In this document: one piece after another, positions 26,048-35,471 of the stretch | Numbering within the stretch: the stretch's first letter is position 1 | Layout of the letters: each line of letters begins with the position of its first letter | DNA from: PHAA01 sp963665865 | GTDB taxonomy: Bacteria > Bacillota > Syntrophomonadia > Syntrophomonadales > Syntrophomonadaceae | Direction: 5' to 3' | NCBI GenBank assembly: GCA_963665865.2 | Contig: CAXXWF010000001.1 | Span: 434,001-498,000, forward strand | Length of the DNA stretch: 64,000 bases | Program-made: the position numbers and the translations under genes | The notes under the pieces: model-generated | Databases searched by the model: none | Seen by the model: the letters and a program-made list of their open reading frames with translations, nothing else | What the model was told of the DNA's origin: nothing

Positions 26048-26332
26048 CTACATTAAGTCAGGCTCATCCACTCCAACAAGATCGCAAAGAGCATTGTTAA
26101 CCATTATCCTAAAATCCTCATCAGATATGTTGTTGGCTTGAGCATATTCGACGACATCATCGACAGTGCTAACAAATTTTTGCGCTAAACGAGCATTCTC
26201 CCTTTTCATCTTTGGAAAATACTGAATAACATAGCCTGAATAATCCATTTCAAAGAAATATCTTGATATCTTTCCATCAGCAAAATCGGAGACAAAATCT
26301 ATCATAAACGCCGTATGTTTTCCAACCTTCAT
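26048..26332 (-). CDS. IS66 accessory ORF (94 aa), unknown function
   Basis: The ATG overlaps the tnpC stop by one base (TGATG), so it is coupled to the transposase. The 94 residues (MKVGKHTAFMIDFVSDFADGKIS...) have no motif I recognise. It lies inside the inverted repeats, so it moves with the element. Confidence 0.75.
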   Translation of the reverse strand: MKVGKHTAFMIDFVSDFADGKISRYFFEMDYSGYVIQYFPKMKRENARLAQKFVSTVDDVVEYAQANNISDEDFRIMVNNALCDLVGVDEPDLM

Positions 26333-27933
26333 CAGTCTTCCTCCCACGCTAATTTTTTCAGATTCGTGTTACCAAGCTGCGGGGTGAATACTTTCTCCGG
26401 CAAGGCTGCACTACCGGGTAAAAAGTCTTTAATCTCAGATGCGTAACCCGTTTTTCCCAAGTTAGGGGCATTGGTAAAAATCCACGTTAAATATTCAAAT
26501 GGATTCAAACCATTTTCTCTTGCACTTACAATCAGGCTGTAATAAATTGCACTGGCCCTAGCGCCGTTTGGCGTATTAGTAAAGATCCAGTTCTTTCTAC
26601 CAATTACAAAAGGTTTAATACTGCGTTCTGCACGGTTATTTGAAATTTCAAGACGCCCTTCCAACAGGTATCTTTCGAGATACTTTCGCTGGGACTTTGC
26701 ATAATGCACCGCTTTGCCGAGAAGAGTATTGGGCAAAACAGCAAGACCTTCTGTCCAATTGTAAAATTCATCAAATACAGGCCTTGAAAGGCATTTACGC
26801 TCCTTAAGGCGGTTATCCGGGCTAAGCGTGGCAAACTGTTTTTCAAGATTGAAGAGTCTATCGCAATAGGCTACTCCTTTTGCCGCATTGGATTCCGGTT
26901 GTTTGTCCTTAGGCAGAGTTTTAAAGGCATCAAAAAACTTCCGCCTAAGATGTGCCAGGCAGCCTACCACAATTATGGTTTCAGGAAGCTTATGATAACC
27001 GTCATATCCATCTGCATGAAGGTATCCTTTAAAAGATTTTAAAAATTTTTCAGGATGTATATGTCTTCTGTCAGGTTGATAATCATAAATTACAATCTGG
27101 TGTTTTGCCTCTCCGCTGGTACGGTACAGCCACATGTAACTCTTTGACTGTGCTGCCTTACCCGGTTCTTTCAACACCTGCACGGTCGTTTCGTCTGCGT
27201 GAAGCACTTCATGCTCACATAATCGGTGCTTCATCTCTTCATATATCGGTTCCAACCATTTCTCACTGGCTTTGATCAGCCAGTTTGACATAGTCTGTCG
27301 GGAAAGCAGGATGCCATTTTGTTTCCACTCTTGCTCCTGCCGGTATAGGGGGGAGGCCATCATGAATTTCTGCACGGCTATGTGGGCTATTGTATCAGGG
27401 GAAGCAAATCCGCCTTTTATGACAGGTTCTGGCATATCTGCCTTTACGATAGGAACATGGTCGGAAGTGCCTTCACAATTACGGCAGGCGTAAACATGCC
27501 GTACGTGCCGTATAATTACTGCTTTTGCAGGAATGACTTTAAGTTCTTCCCGGATTTCTCTTCCCATAGTATGTAATCCATTGCCACAATCCGGGCAAAT
27601 ACATTCTTCAACCGGCAGCTCGTGTTCAATTACCTCAACAGGCAAATCCTTAGGCAATTTGTCAGTTGTAAGGCGTGTTCGTTTGCGATAATGCGCCTGT
27701 ACTTCGGTAAGTTTCGGTTCCGGTATGGTTATATCAGCACTGGATTCGGCCTCGTTGAATATGGACAACTGAAGATCGCCGGTCTTTTCACTGGATACGC
27801 CAAATTGTTTATGTTTCGCAAGGCGGATCTGTGATATAAACCACTGTACCTGCTGTTCTAACTCAGCAATTTTGCGGTCCTTTTCTTCAATTATTTCAAG
27901 CAGTTTTTCTGCTGAATCAACTTGCATTTTCAT
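26332..27933 (-). CDS. tnpC: IS66 transposase TnpC
   Basis: 533 residues from the ATG of MKMQVDSAEK. It has an N-terminal leucine-zipper-like coiled coil (about 8-45), a zinc-finger segment (CICPDCGNGLHTMG), and the DDE catalytic core with LHADETTVQVL, GYLHADGYDGY and the C-terminal ISNNRAERSIKPFVIGRKNW. This is the DNA-cutting enzyme of the IS66 family, with intact motifs. A nine-codon longer frame is possible, but its start has no better ribosome-binding site. Confidence 0.95.
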   Translation of the reverse strand: MKMQVDSAEKLLEIIEEKDRKIAELEQQVQWFISQIRLAKHKQFGVSSEKTGDLQLSIFNEAESSADITIPEPKLTEVQAHYRKRTRLTTDKLPKDLPVEVIEHELPVEECICPDCGNGLHTMGREIREELKVIPAKAVIIRHVRHVYACRNCEGTSDHVPIVKADMPEPVIKGGFASPDTIAHIAVQKFMMASPLYRQEQEWKQNGILLSRQTMSNWLIKASEKWLEPIYEEMKHRLCEHEVLHADETTVQVLKEPGKAAQSKSYMWLYRTSGEAKHQIVIYDYQPDRRHIHPEKFLKSFKGYLHADGYDGYHKLPETIIVVGCLAHLRRKFFDAFKTLPKDKQPESNAAKGVAYCDRLFNLEKQFATLSPDNRLKERKCLSRPVFDEFYNWTEGLAVLPNTLLGKAVHYAKSQRKYLERYLLEGRLEISNNRAERSIKPFVIGRKNWIFTNTPNGARASAIYYSLIVSARENGLNPFEYLTWIFTNAPNLGKTGYASEIKDFLPGSAALPEKVFTPQLGNTNLKKLAWEED

Positions 27934-28007
27934 AAGAAAATTATACCACAATAACCCCATTGAAGCTAGTATTTATGCGGTTTTAAGCACTTTGCGAGAT
28001 GAATATT

Positions 28008-28358
28008 TCAAGAGATCTGCCGCTCAAAAACTTCTTCTCGTTTAAGCTTTTTTTCCAATTTTGCACCTTCAATGAGATAGGATAATTCTTTGGTTTCAAG
28101 AACCATGGTATCCGTGTCTCCCTTTGCCGGCCAGCGAAAATGTCCGCGCTCCAGACGCTTGAAATACAACCAGAATCCATCGCCGTCCCATTCTAATATT
28201 TTCATTCTATTTCGATGCCGATTGCAGAATACAAACAATGCTTCCGAAAACGGATCAAGCAAAAAGCTATCTTTAACCAGCGTCATTAGTCCATTAATAG
28301 ATTTCCTCATATCTGTATGCCCGCAGCATATGTACACGGGTTTGTCACTCCACCTCAT
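28008..28358 (-). CDS. tnpB: IS66 TnpB
   Basis: A 116-residue IS66 Orf2 protein, recognised by GHTDMRKSINGLMTLV, LFVFCNRHRNRMKILEWDGDGF and a C-terminal PAKGD segment. Required for transposition in the family, with unclear mechanism. Its ATG overlaps the tnpA stop (TAATG). Confidence 0.95.
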   Translation of the reverse strand: MRWSDKPVYICCGHTDMRKSINGLMTLVKDSFLLDPFSEALFVFCNRHRNRMKILEWDGDGFWLYFKRLERGHFRWPAKGDTDTMVLETKELSYLIEGAKLEKKLKREEVFERQIS

Positions 28359-28705
28359 TACAGTACCTTTAATATGCGGCAGACTTTTTTCAGAAGTTCA
28401 GGATCTGTCTCCGCATCCACAGTGACTCGGCAACCGCCGACTTCAATATCCAGCGTGGATTTTATTTCTTGACCTTGGGCAAGTTGTATCCATCCTTCTG
28501 GAACACAGTTCACGGGCTCCTCCAGCTTTGAAATCCCTGCACATGCAGCCTTTCGTAATTTCCGCTGCCAGTAAAAGTATGCATTACTGCTTATTCCTGT
28601 ATCCCTGCAGAATTCCTTAACGCTTTGCCCGCTGCACTGCTTTTCCTGTATAACTTGCATCCACTTTGATAGACGGTATTCTGCTGTTACTTTTTGTATA
28701 TCCAT
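28358..28705 (-). CDS. tnpA: IS66 TnpA
   Basis: 115 residues from MDIQKVTAEYRL. It is a helix-turn-helix IS66 Orf1 protein (WMQVIQEKQCSGQSVKEFCRDTGISSNAYFYWQRKLR, quoted here only as its start and end: WMQVIQEK and YWQRKLR). It probably binds the element ends. A longer frame begins 21 codons upstream with a Lys-rich stretch that is unlikely to be translated. Confidence 0.9.
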   Translation of the reverse strand: MDIQKVTAEYRLSKWMQVIQEKQCSGQSVKEFCRDTGISSNAYFYWQRKLRKAACAGISKLEEPVNCVPEGWIQLAQGQEIKSTLDIEVGGCRVTVDAETDPELLKKVCRILKVL

Positions 28706-28950
28706 ACAACCACTCCGTTTTTGCTTGAAAAACTTTGCTAACTTTTTCAAGTTTTTAAATTTTTTCAAGTTCTATATTTGTGATTGTACTAGCTTCAAGG
28801 CTACTATTCTAGGTGCCGGTATCTTTGACGCTTACTTATTATTGCTGCGCAGTTCAAAGATAAGGCGGAATTGGCTAATAACACAAATCCTGGATATATG
28901 TCATGAGATACTAACTTAAGGACTGCACAGATTGTTTGTTATGTGTAATG

Positions 28951-29379
28951 CTATTCTGATTCTTGTTTACTCAATGAGGTAACTAAAACAAATCCAAATA
29001 AAATACCAGCTACAGTAACTAAACTCGGGTGAAATCCCACTATGAACCCAATGACCCCCCAATTGCGTGGTAAATCCGCAAAGTACGTGATTGGAGCTAT
29101 TGCGACACAAAGGGATGGAAGGCCAACTGGAAAAAGCCTGATCCAATCAATTTTCCAGGAGCCTTTCTGTTTTAGTGTGGTAATAAACTGCGGTAAAGCT
29201 ATTAGAAGGCCAACTAAAATGGGGAAAGTTGACATGAACAACCAAAGATATGTTGTATTGAAAGTTGTAGAATATAACTGCTTTAAATATTGGTGATAGT
29301 CATCAGCCTTTATCACTATATAACCAAAGGCAACAATATATAACAAATAGCTTATAAATCGTTTTAAGTTATTATTCAT
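28951..29379 (-). CDS. Multi-pass membrane protein of unknown function (142 aa)
   Basis: Four predicted helices (about 8-24, 42-62, 82-100, 112-135). TTGGAGA lies seven bases ahead of the ATG. No family recognised. It stands alone next to the IS66 element, with no obvious partner gene. Confidence 0.65.
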   Translation of the reverse strand: MNNNLKRFISYLLYIVAFGYIVIKADDYHQYLKQLYSTTFNTTYLWLFMSTFPILVGLLIALPQFITTLKQKGSWKIDWIRLFPVGLPSLCVAIAPITYFADLPRNWGVIGFIVGFHPSLVTVAGILFGFVLVTSLSKQESE

Positions 29380-29573
29380 AAAGTATCTCCAATCTTACAT
29401 TAATATTTCTGTAATAGATTCTCTATTTTGCTTATTAATCCCTTTATACTTTTGCTTTTATTGAGAATATATTGCTGCACAGTACAAAAATGATGCGAAA
29501 CTTGAAAAAATAGAGAAAATTTATCTCAAATCGTTGAAACACGTGAGTTAACGGGCAAGGAGGTATTTTGCTA

Positions 29574-30506
29574 ATGAATGTTCATGAACGCTTAACGGAG
29601 GCGGTACGCTTAGTAAAGGAAAGAGAAAAGTGGCTTCATCGCAGAGAAATAACCGCTAATCTAATTCAAGGACAGAAAAATCTAAGGGATCAGCTAAAAA
29701 GACAATTAGCTTTGGAAAGCAGAGATGTGGAAAGGTTGGACGGCATTACACTTCTTAATCTTTGGCATAGCCTCAGAGGAACTAAGGAAGAAGCAAAACG
29801 AAAAGAGCAGGAGGAATATCTGACAGCCAAACTTAAGTATGATGAAGCAAATGTTGCCCTGATAGCACTTGAAGCAGATCTAACAAGAATGGACATCACT
29901 TTGACCGCCATGGGTGATCTGGACACTAAATACCAGCAGGCTATGCGGGACAAGGAAGAGTACTTGCTTCGCTCTAGTGGATCTGAGGCCCAGCACCTGT
30001 TTGAGATGGCCGAACAGTTGGGTTACTTAAAAGCTGAGGAAAAAGAACTGATAGAAGCAATTGAAGCCGGCAAGAAAGTGGAGAAAGCATTCTCTAAAGT
30101 CCAGAAAAGCTTGGGTAGCGCTCAAGGATGGGGTGCCGTAGACTTGTTGGGGGGAGGTCTTCTAAGCACTGCGATAAAGCATTCACACATCAGTGATGCC
30201 AGGAATGAAATAGACCAGGCTCAGCTACTGTTGCGAAAATTTCAGCGGGAACTGTATGATGTCAAACTTACGAATGACACCATTCAAATAGGCGGATTAG
30301 CAACATTTGCCGATTTCTTTCTGGATGGGTTATTATTCGACGCAATAGTTCAGTCTAAAATCAACACTGCTCAGGATCGCACCAAGCAGCTACAACGTAA
30401 GGTACAGGCGACTATTCATGACCTAAACATGATGAAGGAGCAAAACAGTCAAAAACTATTGGAACTCGATCAAGAACGTAGGCAAATAATAGAAAACGTC
30501 AACTGA
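29574..30506 (+). CDS. Coiled-coil protein of unknown function (310 aa)
   Basis: Long charged heptad-rich helices cover about residues 1-180 and 255-310, around a central Gly-rich stretch (GWGAVDLLGGGLLSTAIKHS) and a second hydrophobic segment. AAGGAGG precedes; the start may be ATG 29574 or TTG 29568. There is no signal peptide. The layout, two coiled coils around a glycine-rich hydrophobic middle, recalls proteins that act on membranes, but no family is recognised. Confidence 0.7.
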   Translation: MNVHERLTEAVRLVKEREKWLHRREITANLIQGQKNLRDQLKRQLALESRDVERLDGITLLNLWHSLRGTKEEAKRKEQEEYLTAKLKYDEANVALIALEADLTRMDITLTAMGDLDTKYQQAMRDKEEYLLRSSGSEAQHLFEMAEQLGYLKAEEKELIEAIEAGKKVEKAFSKVQKSLGSAQGWGAVDLLGGGLLSTAIKHSHISDARNEIDQAQLLLRKFQRELYDVKLTNDTIQIGGLATFADFFLDGLLFDAIVQSKINTAQDRTKQLQRKVQATIHDLNMMKEQNSQKLLELDQERRQIIENVN

Positions 30507-30716
30507 GTCTTATTTGCATGTGAAAAATACTGCCTTTTGCACGGGATGGTTTAAGGTCAGATTGATAAACATATATTACTGTCATACAAGGAGAGATGGC
30601 CTTAAAATTAGGTGATAATAAATTAAATATTAGTTTCCGATTATCCCCCTGTGTCAGAATAGTTGTCATAGAACTCTAAGAAAAGTATGGTGAGTTAATG
30701 GGATGCTAGGAGTGAA

Positions 30717-31570
30717 ATGATGGCAAGATACAGTGAAGAATTCAAGTACTCAATTATGATAAAAATGATGCCACCCCAAAATCAGTCCGTCAGTCAGATA
30801 TCCAGGGAAACAGGTCTTTCGGAGGGAACCCTGCACCAATGGCGGAAGAAGGCCCGAACAAAGGGACTCGCAGTGCCTGGTGGAGAACAGGTAGTGGAAC
30901 GCTGGAGTACTTAAGATAAATTTCTTATTGTTATGGAGACAGCCCTTCTCAGTGAAGTAGAAATAGAAAAGTATTGCCGAAGCAAGGGGCTCTACACTGA
31001 ACAAATACTAGCCTGGAAAGATGCCTGTATGCAAGCAAATGGTGGCATTGCAGAGCAGGCTGCGCGATTGTAAAAAGAACTACCTCAGAAGGGGCATGAG
31101 TGCAGACAATTGGAGCAAGAGCTTCGTCGCAAAGACGCAGCCCTGGCAGAAACAGCGGCCTTACTGGTACTAAGAAAAAAAGCAAATGCGATTTGGGGAG
31201 ACGGCGTGGACGTCTAATCAGTGCCTTGGATCGCTCTACATCTATAATACTGATTGAAGAAGCTACCCTAGCGGGTGCCCGTGAAAAAATGGTCTAAATG
31301 GAATTAGAAATCAGCCAGCGGATTTTACAGCGTTGGCGAAGTGACACAACGCCATTGGAGGATCAGAGACCCTATGCTAGTCGCTCAGACCCTCGAAACA
31401 AGCTGAGCGAAGAAGAAATCCAAATAATTGTAGAAATGACCAGCCAGAAGGACTTTCAAAGTCTTCCACCCAGTCAGATCGTGCCCATTCTTGCAGATCG
31501 GTGGATCTATCTGGGATCGGAATCTTCGTTCTATCGAATTCTGAGAAAGAAAAACATGCAACACCACAGC
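30717..31570 (+). pseudogene. Decayed IS3-family insertion sequence (orfA and start of orfB)
   Basis: The first frame (MARYSEEFKYSIMIKMMPP...LSEGTLHQWRKKAR) is an IS3 orfA helix-turn-helix region; a shifted continuation includes RRKDAALAETAALLVLRKK and IWGDG. An orfB start follows (ISQRILQRW...LPPSQIVPILADRWIYLGSESSFYRILR). Several stops and frameshifts break it, and the DDE catalytic domain is missing. Repeat A begins about 45 bases after the last recognisable codon. Confidence 0.88.
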
Positions 31571-31615
31571 GCTAGCGGTTTTGTTCTATCCATATTAGAT
31601 TCTGCACAGTATGTT

Positions 31616-31783
31616 AATGATACGTAACAATTATAGAAGTAAGTTAACATTAGTAATAAAATACGACACACGAATTACAAATAAATCTATGGTTTAGGAG
31701 AATAATATGAGTTTATTTCAATTTTTGGCAAGTGATAAATTACTAAAGGAAGTTAAGAATCCATATATAGAATTTATATCTAT
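31616..31783. repeat. Direct repeat A, copy 2
   Basis: Matches 23947-24114 without gaps. This copy continues into an intact gene. Confidence 0.9.
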
Positions 31784-32198
31784 CAATGAGGCTTTAAAAC
31801 GTAATATAGAACTAAATAATTTTACAATGAATGATACAGAGATTGATAAAGAGGATAAAATTATTATGTTTTGTGATTCGGAAGAACATTTTGAAGAAAT
31901 TGTGATTAATCATGATATGTATTATTCTTCTGAATATGCAGAGGAATATTCTAATAAACAATATTTTTCAGAGTTGCATTGGCGTTATACAGAAGCAAGG
32001 GCGAAGCAACTTGTTGATTATTTGAAAGAACAGTTGAAGAGTTCAGATGAGGTTGAAATATGGAGCATCTGGTTAGATGATCATAAATCAGCAAGTATCA
32101 AATCTATAAATGTTAATGAATTAAGCCTGGCAGATTTAGAATTTTTGGATATTTCTAATGGTTATGAGCAACCAAAATGTCTGGTAATTAAGAAGTAG
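31707..32198 (+). CDS. Protein of unknown function (163 aa), parent of the truncated copy at 24038
   Basis: An acidic, soluble protein with no signal peptide or obvious motif; it ends with a beta-rich segment (EVEIWSIWLDDHKSASIKSI). TTTAGGAGA precedes the ATG. The upstream region and first codons are duplicated 7.67 kb away. The character fits a small immunity-type or accessory protein of Firmicutes, but that is a guess. Confidence 0.65.
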   Translation: MSLFQFLASDKLLKEVKNPYIEFISINEALKRNIELNNFTMNDTEIDKEDKIIMFCDSEEHFEEIVINHDMYYSSEYAEEYSNKQYFSELHWRYTEARAKQLVDYLKEQLKSSDEVEIWSIWLDDHKSASIKSINVNELSLADLEFLDISNGYEQPKCLVIKK

Positions 32199-32236
32199 GT
32201 ACATTTTGGTTATAGTTATGTCGAAGGAGGAGTCTT

Positions 32237-32513
32237 GTGATTGAAGTTGGTATTTTCGGAGCATCAGGTTACAAGGGCGGAGATGCCTTGCGGATATTAT
32301 CTGAGCATTGAGAGACTGAAATAGCATGGATAACCAGCCGTGGCGACAAACCAATAGAATACTTCGATAAGATATGTATGGGGCAAGTCTTAAATTTACC
32401 AAATCTGATAAAATTACACCTTGTGATACGATTCTCTCCGCACTTTCCTATGGAGGTATTATGAATCGAGCAAGAGAACTAATGAATAGTGGTAATCAGG
32501 GGGGCTCTAAGTA
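32237..32513 (+). pseudogene. argC (N-acetyl-gamma-glutamyl-phosphate reductase) remnant
   Basis: AAGGAGG precedes GTG 32237, and the frame reads VIEVGIFGASGYKGGDALRILSEH, then a stop, then ETEIAWITSRGDKPIEYF. This is the N-terminal NADP-binding region of ArgC. A later frameshift leads to DTILSALSYGG and NRARELMNSG. Over two thirds of the enzyme is gone. Confidence 0.75.
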
Positions 32514-32516
32514 ATG

Positions 32517-32858
32517 ATGGATTTCCCAGAGTTTATGAAGAATAGCGAAAATCGTATAAGTAGCAAGGAGCAACATACAAAGGATATTGAAGGCTATTTC
32601 TACAATGGTGCAGATGATAGCCAAATGGCTTTTTGGACATGTTACGCTGACAGAATTTCAGACAAACATATTCATAACTTCGATGAGTATATGGTTTGCG
32701 TATGTGGACAATATACAGTAATCATCAATGATAAGGAGTATGTTCTTAATCCAGGTGATGAAATTCTCATTCCAATGGGGACAGAGCAATGGGGAAAATG
32801 CATTGCGGGAACAAGGACTATCCACGCGTTCGGTGGAAAACGGATTCACGGAATTTAA
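32517..32858 (+). CDS. Single-domain cupin protein
   Basis: A 113-residue cupin with motif 1 around HIHNFDEYMVCVCGQ (two His and a Glu as metal ligands) and motif 2 LNPGDEILIPMGTEQ. Two adjacent ATG codons follow a GGGGGG stretch; I take the second. It would bind a metal and a small ligand; function unknown. It sits just after the argC remnant. Confidence 0.72.
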   Translation: MDFPEFMKNSENRISSKEQHTKDIEGYFYNGADDSQMAFWTCYADRISDKHIHNFDEYMVCVCGQYTVIINDKEYVLNPGDEILIPMGTEQWGKCIAGTRTIHAFGGKRIHGI

Positions 32859-32915
32859 TGATTAATTCAAATAATATCCCAACTTCCCATTATCGATATT
32901 ATACAACCTGCTGTC

Positions 32916-33665
32916 TTACCTCCACGAACAAATGTAATTCTCGGCAATATCAATCGCGGTAAATATACAAAATCCCATAAAGCTGAGGATTACAATACCG
33001 GCATACATATCGAGATAATTCACTCTCATCCAGGAATCCATGATGAAATAACCCATGCCGTATTCTGTTCCAAAAGTTTCGGTGAAAAACAGGATGGATA
33101 CTGCTGTGCCCAGTGCCAGGCGGGTGGCAGTTAGGACTTCGGGGAGGGAAGCGGGGAGTATTATTTCAGTGAAGGTCTGCATTTTACTGGCGCCCAGGGA
33201 TTGCAGGGAGCGAAAGGTCTCCTCGGGGATGGATTTGACCGCATCCCGGGAACCGATTATGATCTGGAAAACTATTATTAATATAATCATGGTCAGCTTG
33301 GAAGTCTCGCCCAGGCCGAATAGGAGCATTACTATCGGGAGCAGGGCCAGTTTCGGGACCGGGTAGGTGAAGTAAACCAGCGGTGACAGGATTTTGTCTG
33401 CTTTATTAAAATAGCCCATTAAAAAGCCCAGAGGGACTCCGACCAGAATGGAAATAACTATTCCCGCCATAATCCTGCCCAGACTGTACATTACATGGAT
33501 TTCCATCTTAGACTTAAAGATCTCCATGATTGTTAAAAATACTTTATATGGCGATGGTATGATGGGGAGGTTTAGTATCGCTGCTATTGCCCACCAGAGC
33601 ACAATTACAACTATAAAGCTGTACAATGCCCCCTGCCATTTCTCTCTAGAAAGCACCTTTATCAC
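32916..33665 (-). CDS. ABC importer permease (SsuC/TauC-like)
   Basis: A 249-residue, six-helix permease. The EAA-type loop is SLGASKMQTFTEIILPASLPEV near residue 155. The family moves nitrate, sulfonates, taurine or thiamine precursors. The GTG start overlaps the ATPase gene by 20 bases. Third gene of the substrate-binding protein / ATPase / permease operon. Confidence 0.88.
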   Translation of the reverse strand: MIKVLSREKWQGALYSFIVVIVLWWAIAAILNLPIIPSPYKVFLTIMEIFKSKMEIHVMYSLGRIMAGIVISILVGVPLGFLMGYFNKADKILSPLVYFTYPVPKLALLPIVMLLFGLGETSKLTMIILIIVFQIIIGSRDAVKSIPEETFRSLQSLGASKMQTFTEIILPASLPEVLTATRLALGTAVSILFFTETFGTEYGMGYFIMDSWMRVNYLDMYAGIVILSFMGFCIFTAIDIAENYICSWR

Positions 33666-34398
33666 CCTTTAACATTTCTCTTAATTGCTTGGACATGGCA
33701 TAATACTCATCCCGGTATCTTAAGTTATCCATTTGGAAACATGGATTATCCAGGACTTCCAAGATCCTTCCCGGTGCCGGGGAGAATACCGCTATCTTGC
33801 TGCCCAGGTACAGCGCTTCATCCACACTGTGGGTAATGAAAACCGTAGTCACCTGATTCTGTTTCCATATGGTCAGGAACAGTTCCTGCATCTCTTCGCG
33901 GGTTATCGCGTCCAGGGCTGAAAATGGCTCGTCCATCAACAGCAAGTCGGGCTTCATAATGAAAGAGCGGGCGATAGCAACCCGTTGCTGCTGACCGCCG
34001 CTCAGTTCTTTGGGGTATCGGTCCAGCAAGGCATCAATACCTAATTGTTTTAAGATGTAACTGCTGTATTCATCGATAGTCTGTTCACCATTTTTTATTT
34101 TCATGCCCAGCATGGCATTTTGGGCGACATTCTTCCAGGGCAAAAGGCCATAGTTTTGAAGTATCAAGCCTATGCGCTGAGATTTAGGATTGATAGGATT
34201 GCCATCTATTGAGACATTTCCGCAATAATTCCCCAGTATGCCGGATAGGACATACAGAAATGTCGATTTGCCGCAGCCGGACGGACCTATAAAGGTATAG
34301 ATATCCCCGGTGCTGATATTCAGGTTTACTCGGTCGAGTGCTAATACCGGGCCATTTTTACCTTCGTATTGCACCGATAGGTCTTTGATTGCAATCAC
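33646..34398 (-). CDS. ABC importer ATPase (SsuB/TauB-like)
   Basis: 250 residues with Walker A GPSGCGKST near 39, signature LSGGQQQRVAIA near 137, Walker B LLLMDEPFSALD, and the switch His in THSVDEAL. The GTG start follows GAGGTAA and lies eight bases after the binding-protein stop. Energises the permease encoded next. Confidence 0.92.
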   Translation of the reverse strand: MIAIKDLSVQYEGKNGPVLALDRVNLNISTGDIYTFIGPSGCGKSTFLYVLSGILGNYCGNVSIDGNPINPKSQRIGLILQNYGLLPWKNVAQNAMLGMKIKNGEQTIDEYSSYILKQLGIDALLDRYPKELSGGQQQRVAIARSFIMKPDLLLMDEPFSALDAITREEMQELFLTIWKQNQVTTVFITHSVDEALYLGSKIAVFSPAPGRILEVLDNPCFQMDNLRYRDEYYAMSKQLREMLKGDKGAF

Positions 34399-34405
34399 TA
34401 ATTCA

Positions 34406-35344
34406 TTACCTCAAAACTTGATCATCTACCAGAGCTTTATATTCGTAACTTCCTTTAATGAGATTTTTATCTTTCAGCCATTTAACTACATCATTAAAAA
34501 TGGCTTCGCTGGGTAATACAGCCTTCGCATATTGGGGAAGTTTAAAGGAGTCCTTGATTTCCGTCGGGAAACTCTGAGTCTGGATGATATAATCAACATA
34601 ATTGGCCAGTGGTTCCGTTTGCAGGTAGTTTACAGCATCATTGTAAGCCTTGAAAACGGCCTTGATCTCGGCGGGATTATCCTGCAGACTTTGAGCGGTA
34701 AAGGCTATAGCCCCTGCTTTATTGTTCATACTGTCAGTGCTGTTTAATACTTTGGCCCCATTTTTTACTGCTAGGCCAGCTAATGGTTCAGGCAGGATAG
34801 CAGCATCAACCTTAGCACCCTGCAGCATTTCCAAACGGGTTGGCAATGGAGGTATAGCAATCTTTTTAATTTCTTCCGGTTTGATTTGGCCGGCCTCCAG
34901 CATTTTGTCACTGGTATATTCCATGATCGTATTGGTTGACATGCCCACGCTTTTTCCCTTAAGGTCACTAATGGAATTAATACCTGAAGTTTTGCCAGCC
35001 ATTAGTTCGATATTGCCATCGTTTTTGGAGCATATCTTGAGGTTGATGCCTCCCTCATTGGCAAACACTACAGCCAGAATGTCGGTTATAACGCCGTCCA
35101 GCTGGCCACTTTGCAAGGCACTGTCTCTATCTTTGGCACTATTAAAGTGCACTATTTTTACCTGAACTCCCTCTTTAGTAAAATAGCCATTTTTATCAGC
35201 TATTATAAAGGGGATTGATTCAACATCAGGCATGATCCCAATAGTTATGGTCTTGGCCGGTACTACCGCTGCTTTTTGTTGGTTGCAGCCTATTAGGCTT
35301 ATGGTACTGATAACAATTAGCAAATAAACAAGTATCTTTTTCAC
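34406..35344 (-). CDS. ABC importer substrate-binding lipoprotein (NMT1/SsuA-like)
   Basis: 312 residues with a lipobox ISLIGC (Cys near 20). The mature part starts ITIGIMPDVESIPFIIADKNGYF and contains the two-lobe binding-protein features of the nitrate/sulfonate/taurine/HMP family (GQLDGVITD, DLKGKSVGMSTNTI, LPTRLEMLQGAKVDAAILPEP). It captures substrate outside the membrane; the ligand cannot be fixed by sequence alone. First gene of the operon. Confidence 0.88.
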   Translation of the reverse strand: MKKILVYLLIVISTISLIGCNQQKAAVVPAKTITIGIMPDVESIPFIIADKNGYFTKEGVQVKIVHFNSAKDRDSALQSGQLDGVITDILAVVFANEGGINLKICSKNDGNIELMAGKTSGINSISDLKGKSVGMSTNTIMEYTSDKMLEAGQIKPEEIKKIAIPPLPTRLEMLQGAKVDAAILPEPLAGLAVKNGAKVLNSTDSMNNKAGAIAFTAQSLQDNPAEIKAVFKAYNDAVNYLQTEPLANYVDYIIQTQSFPTEIKDSFKLPQYAKAVLPSEAIFNDVVKWLKDKNLIKGSYEYKALVDDQVLR

Positions 35345-35471
35345 TTTTCTCTCCCCTCATTCTTTTAAATATTAATATTTCTGTTCCAATTCATTACCAT
35401 AAATAAGTGTAATACATCATTCCCCATAAAACCATATATTTTAGCAAGTATTCACTAAGGGAATAAAAATA

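Larger units (their letters stand above)
26020..28835 (-). mobile_element. Complete IS66-family insertion sequence
   Basis: The element is 2816 bases. Its ends are inverted: the left begins GTAAGCGTCAAAGACAC and the right, read inward, GTAAGCGTCAAAGATAC, the typical IS66 terminus. Exact 8-base direct repeats TTATTATT flank it (26012-26019 and 28836-28843). All genes tnpA, tnpB, tnpC and a fourth small gene are intact and on the minus strand, so it may be active or recently inserted. Confidence 0.95.
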
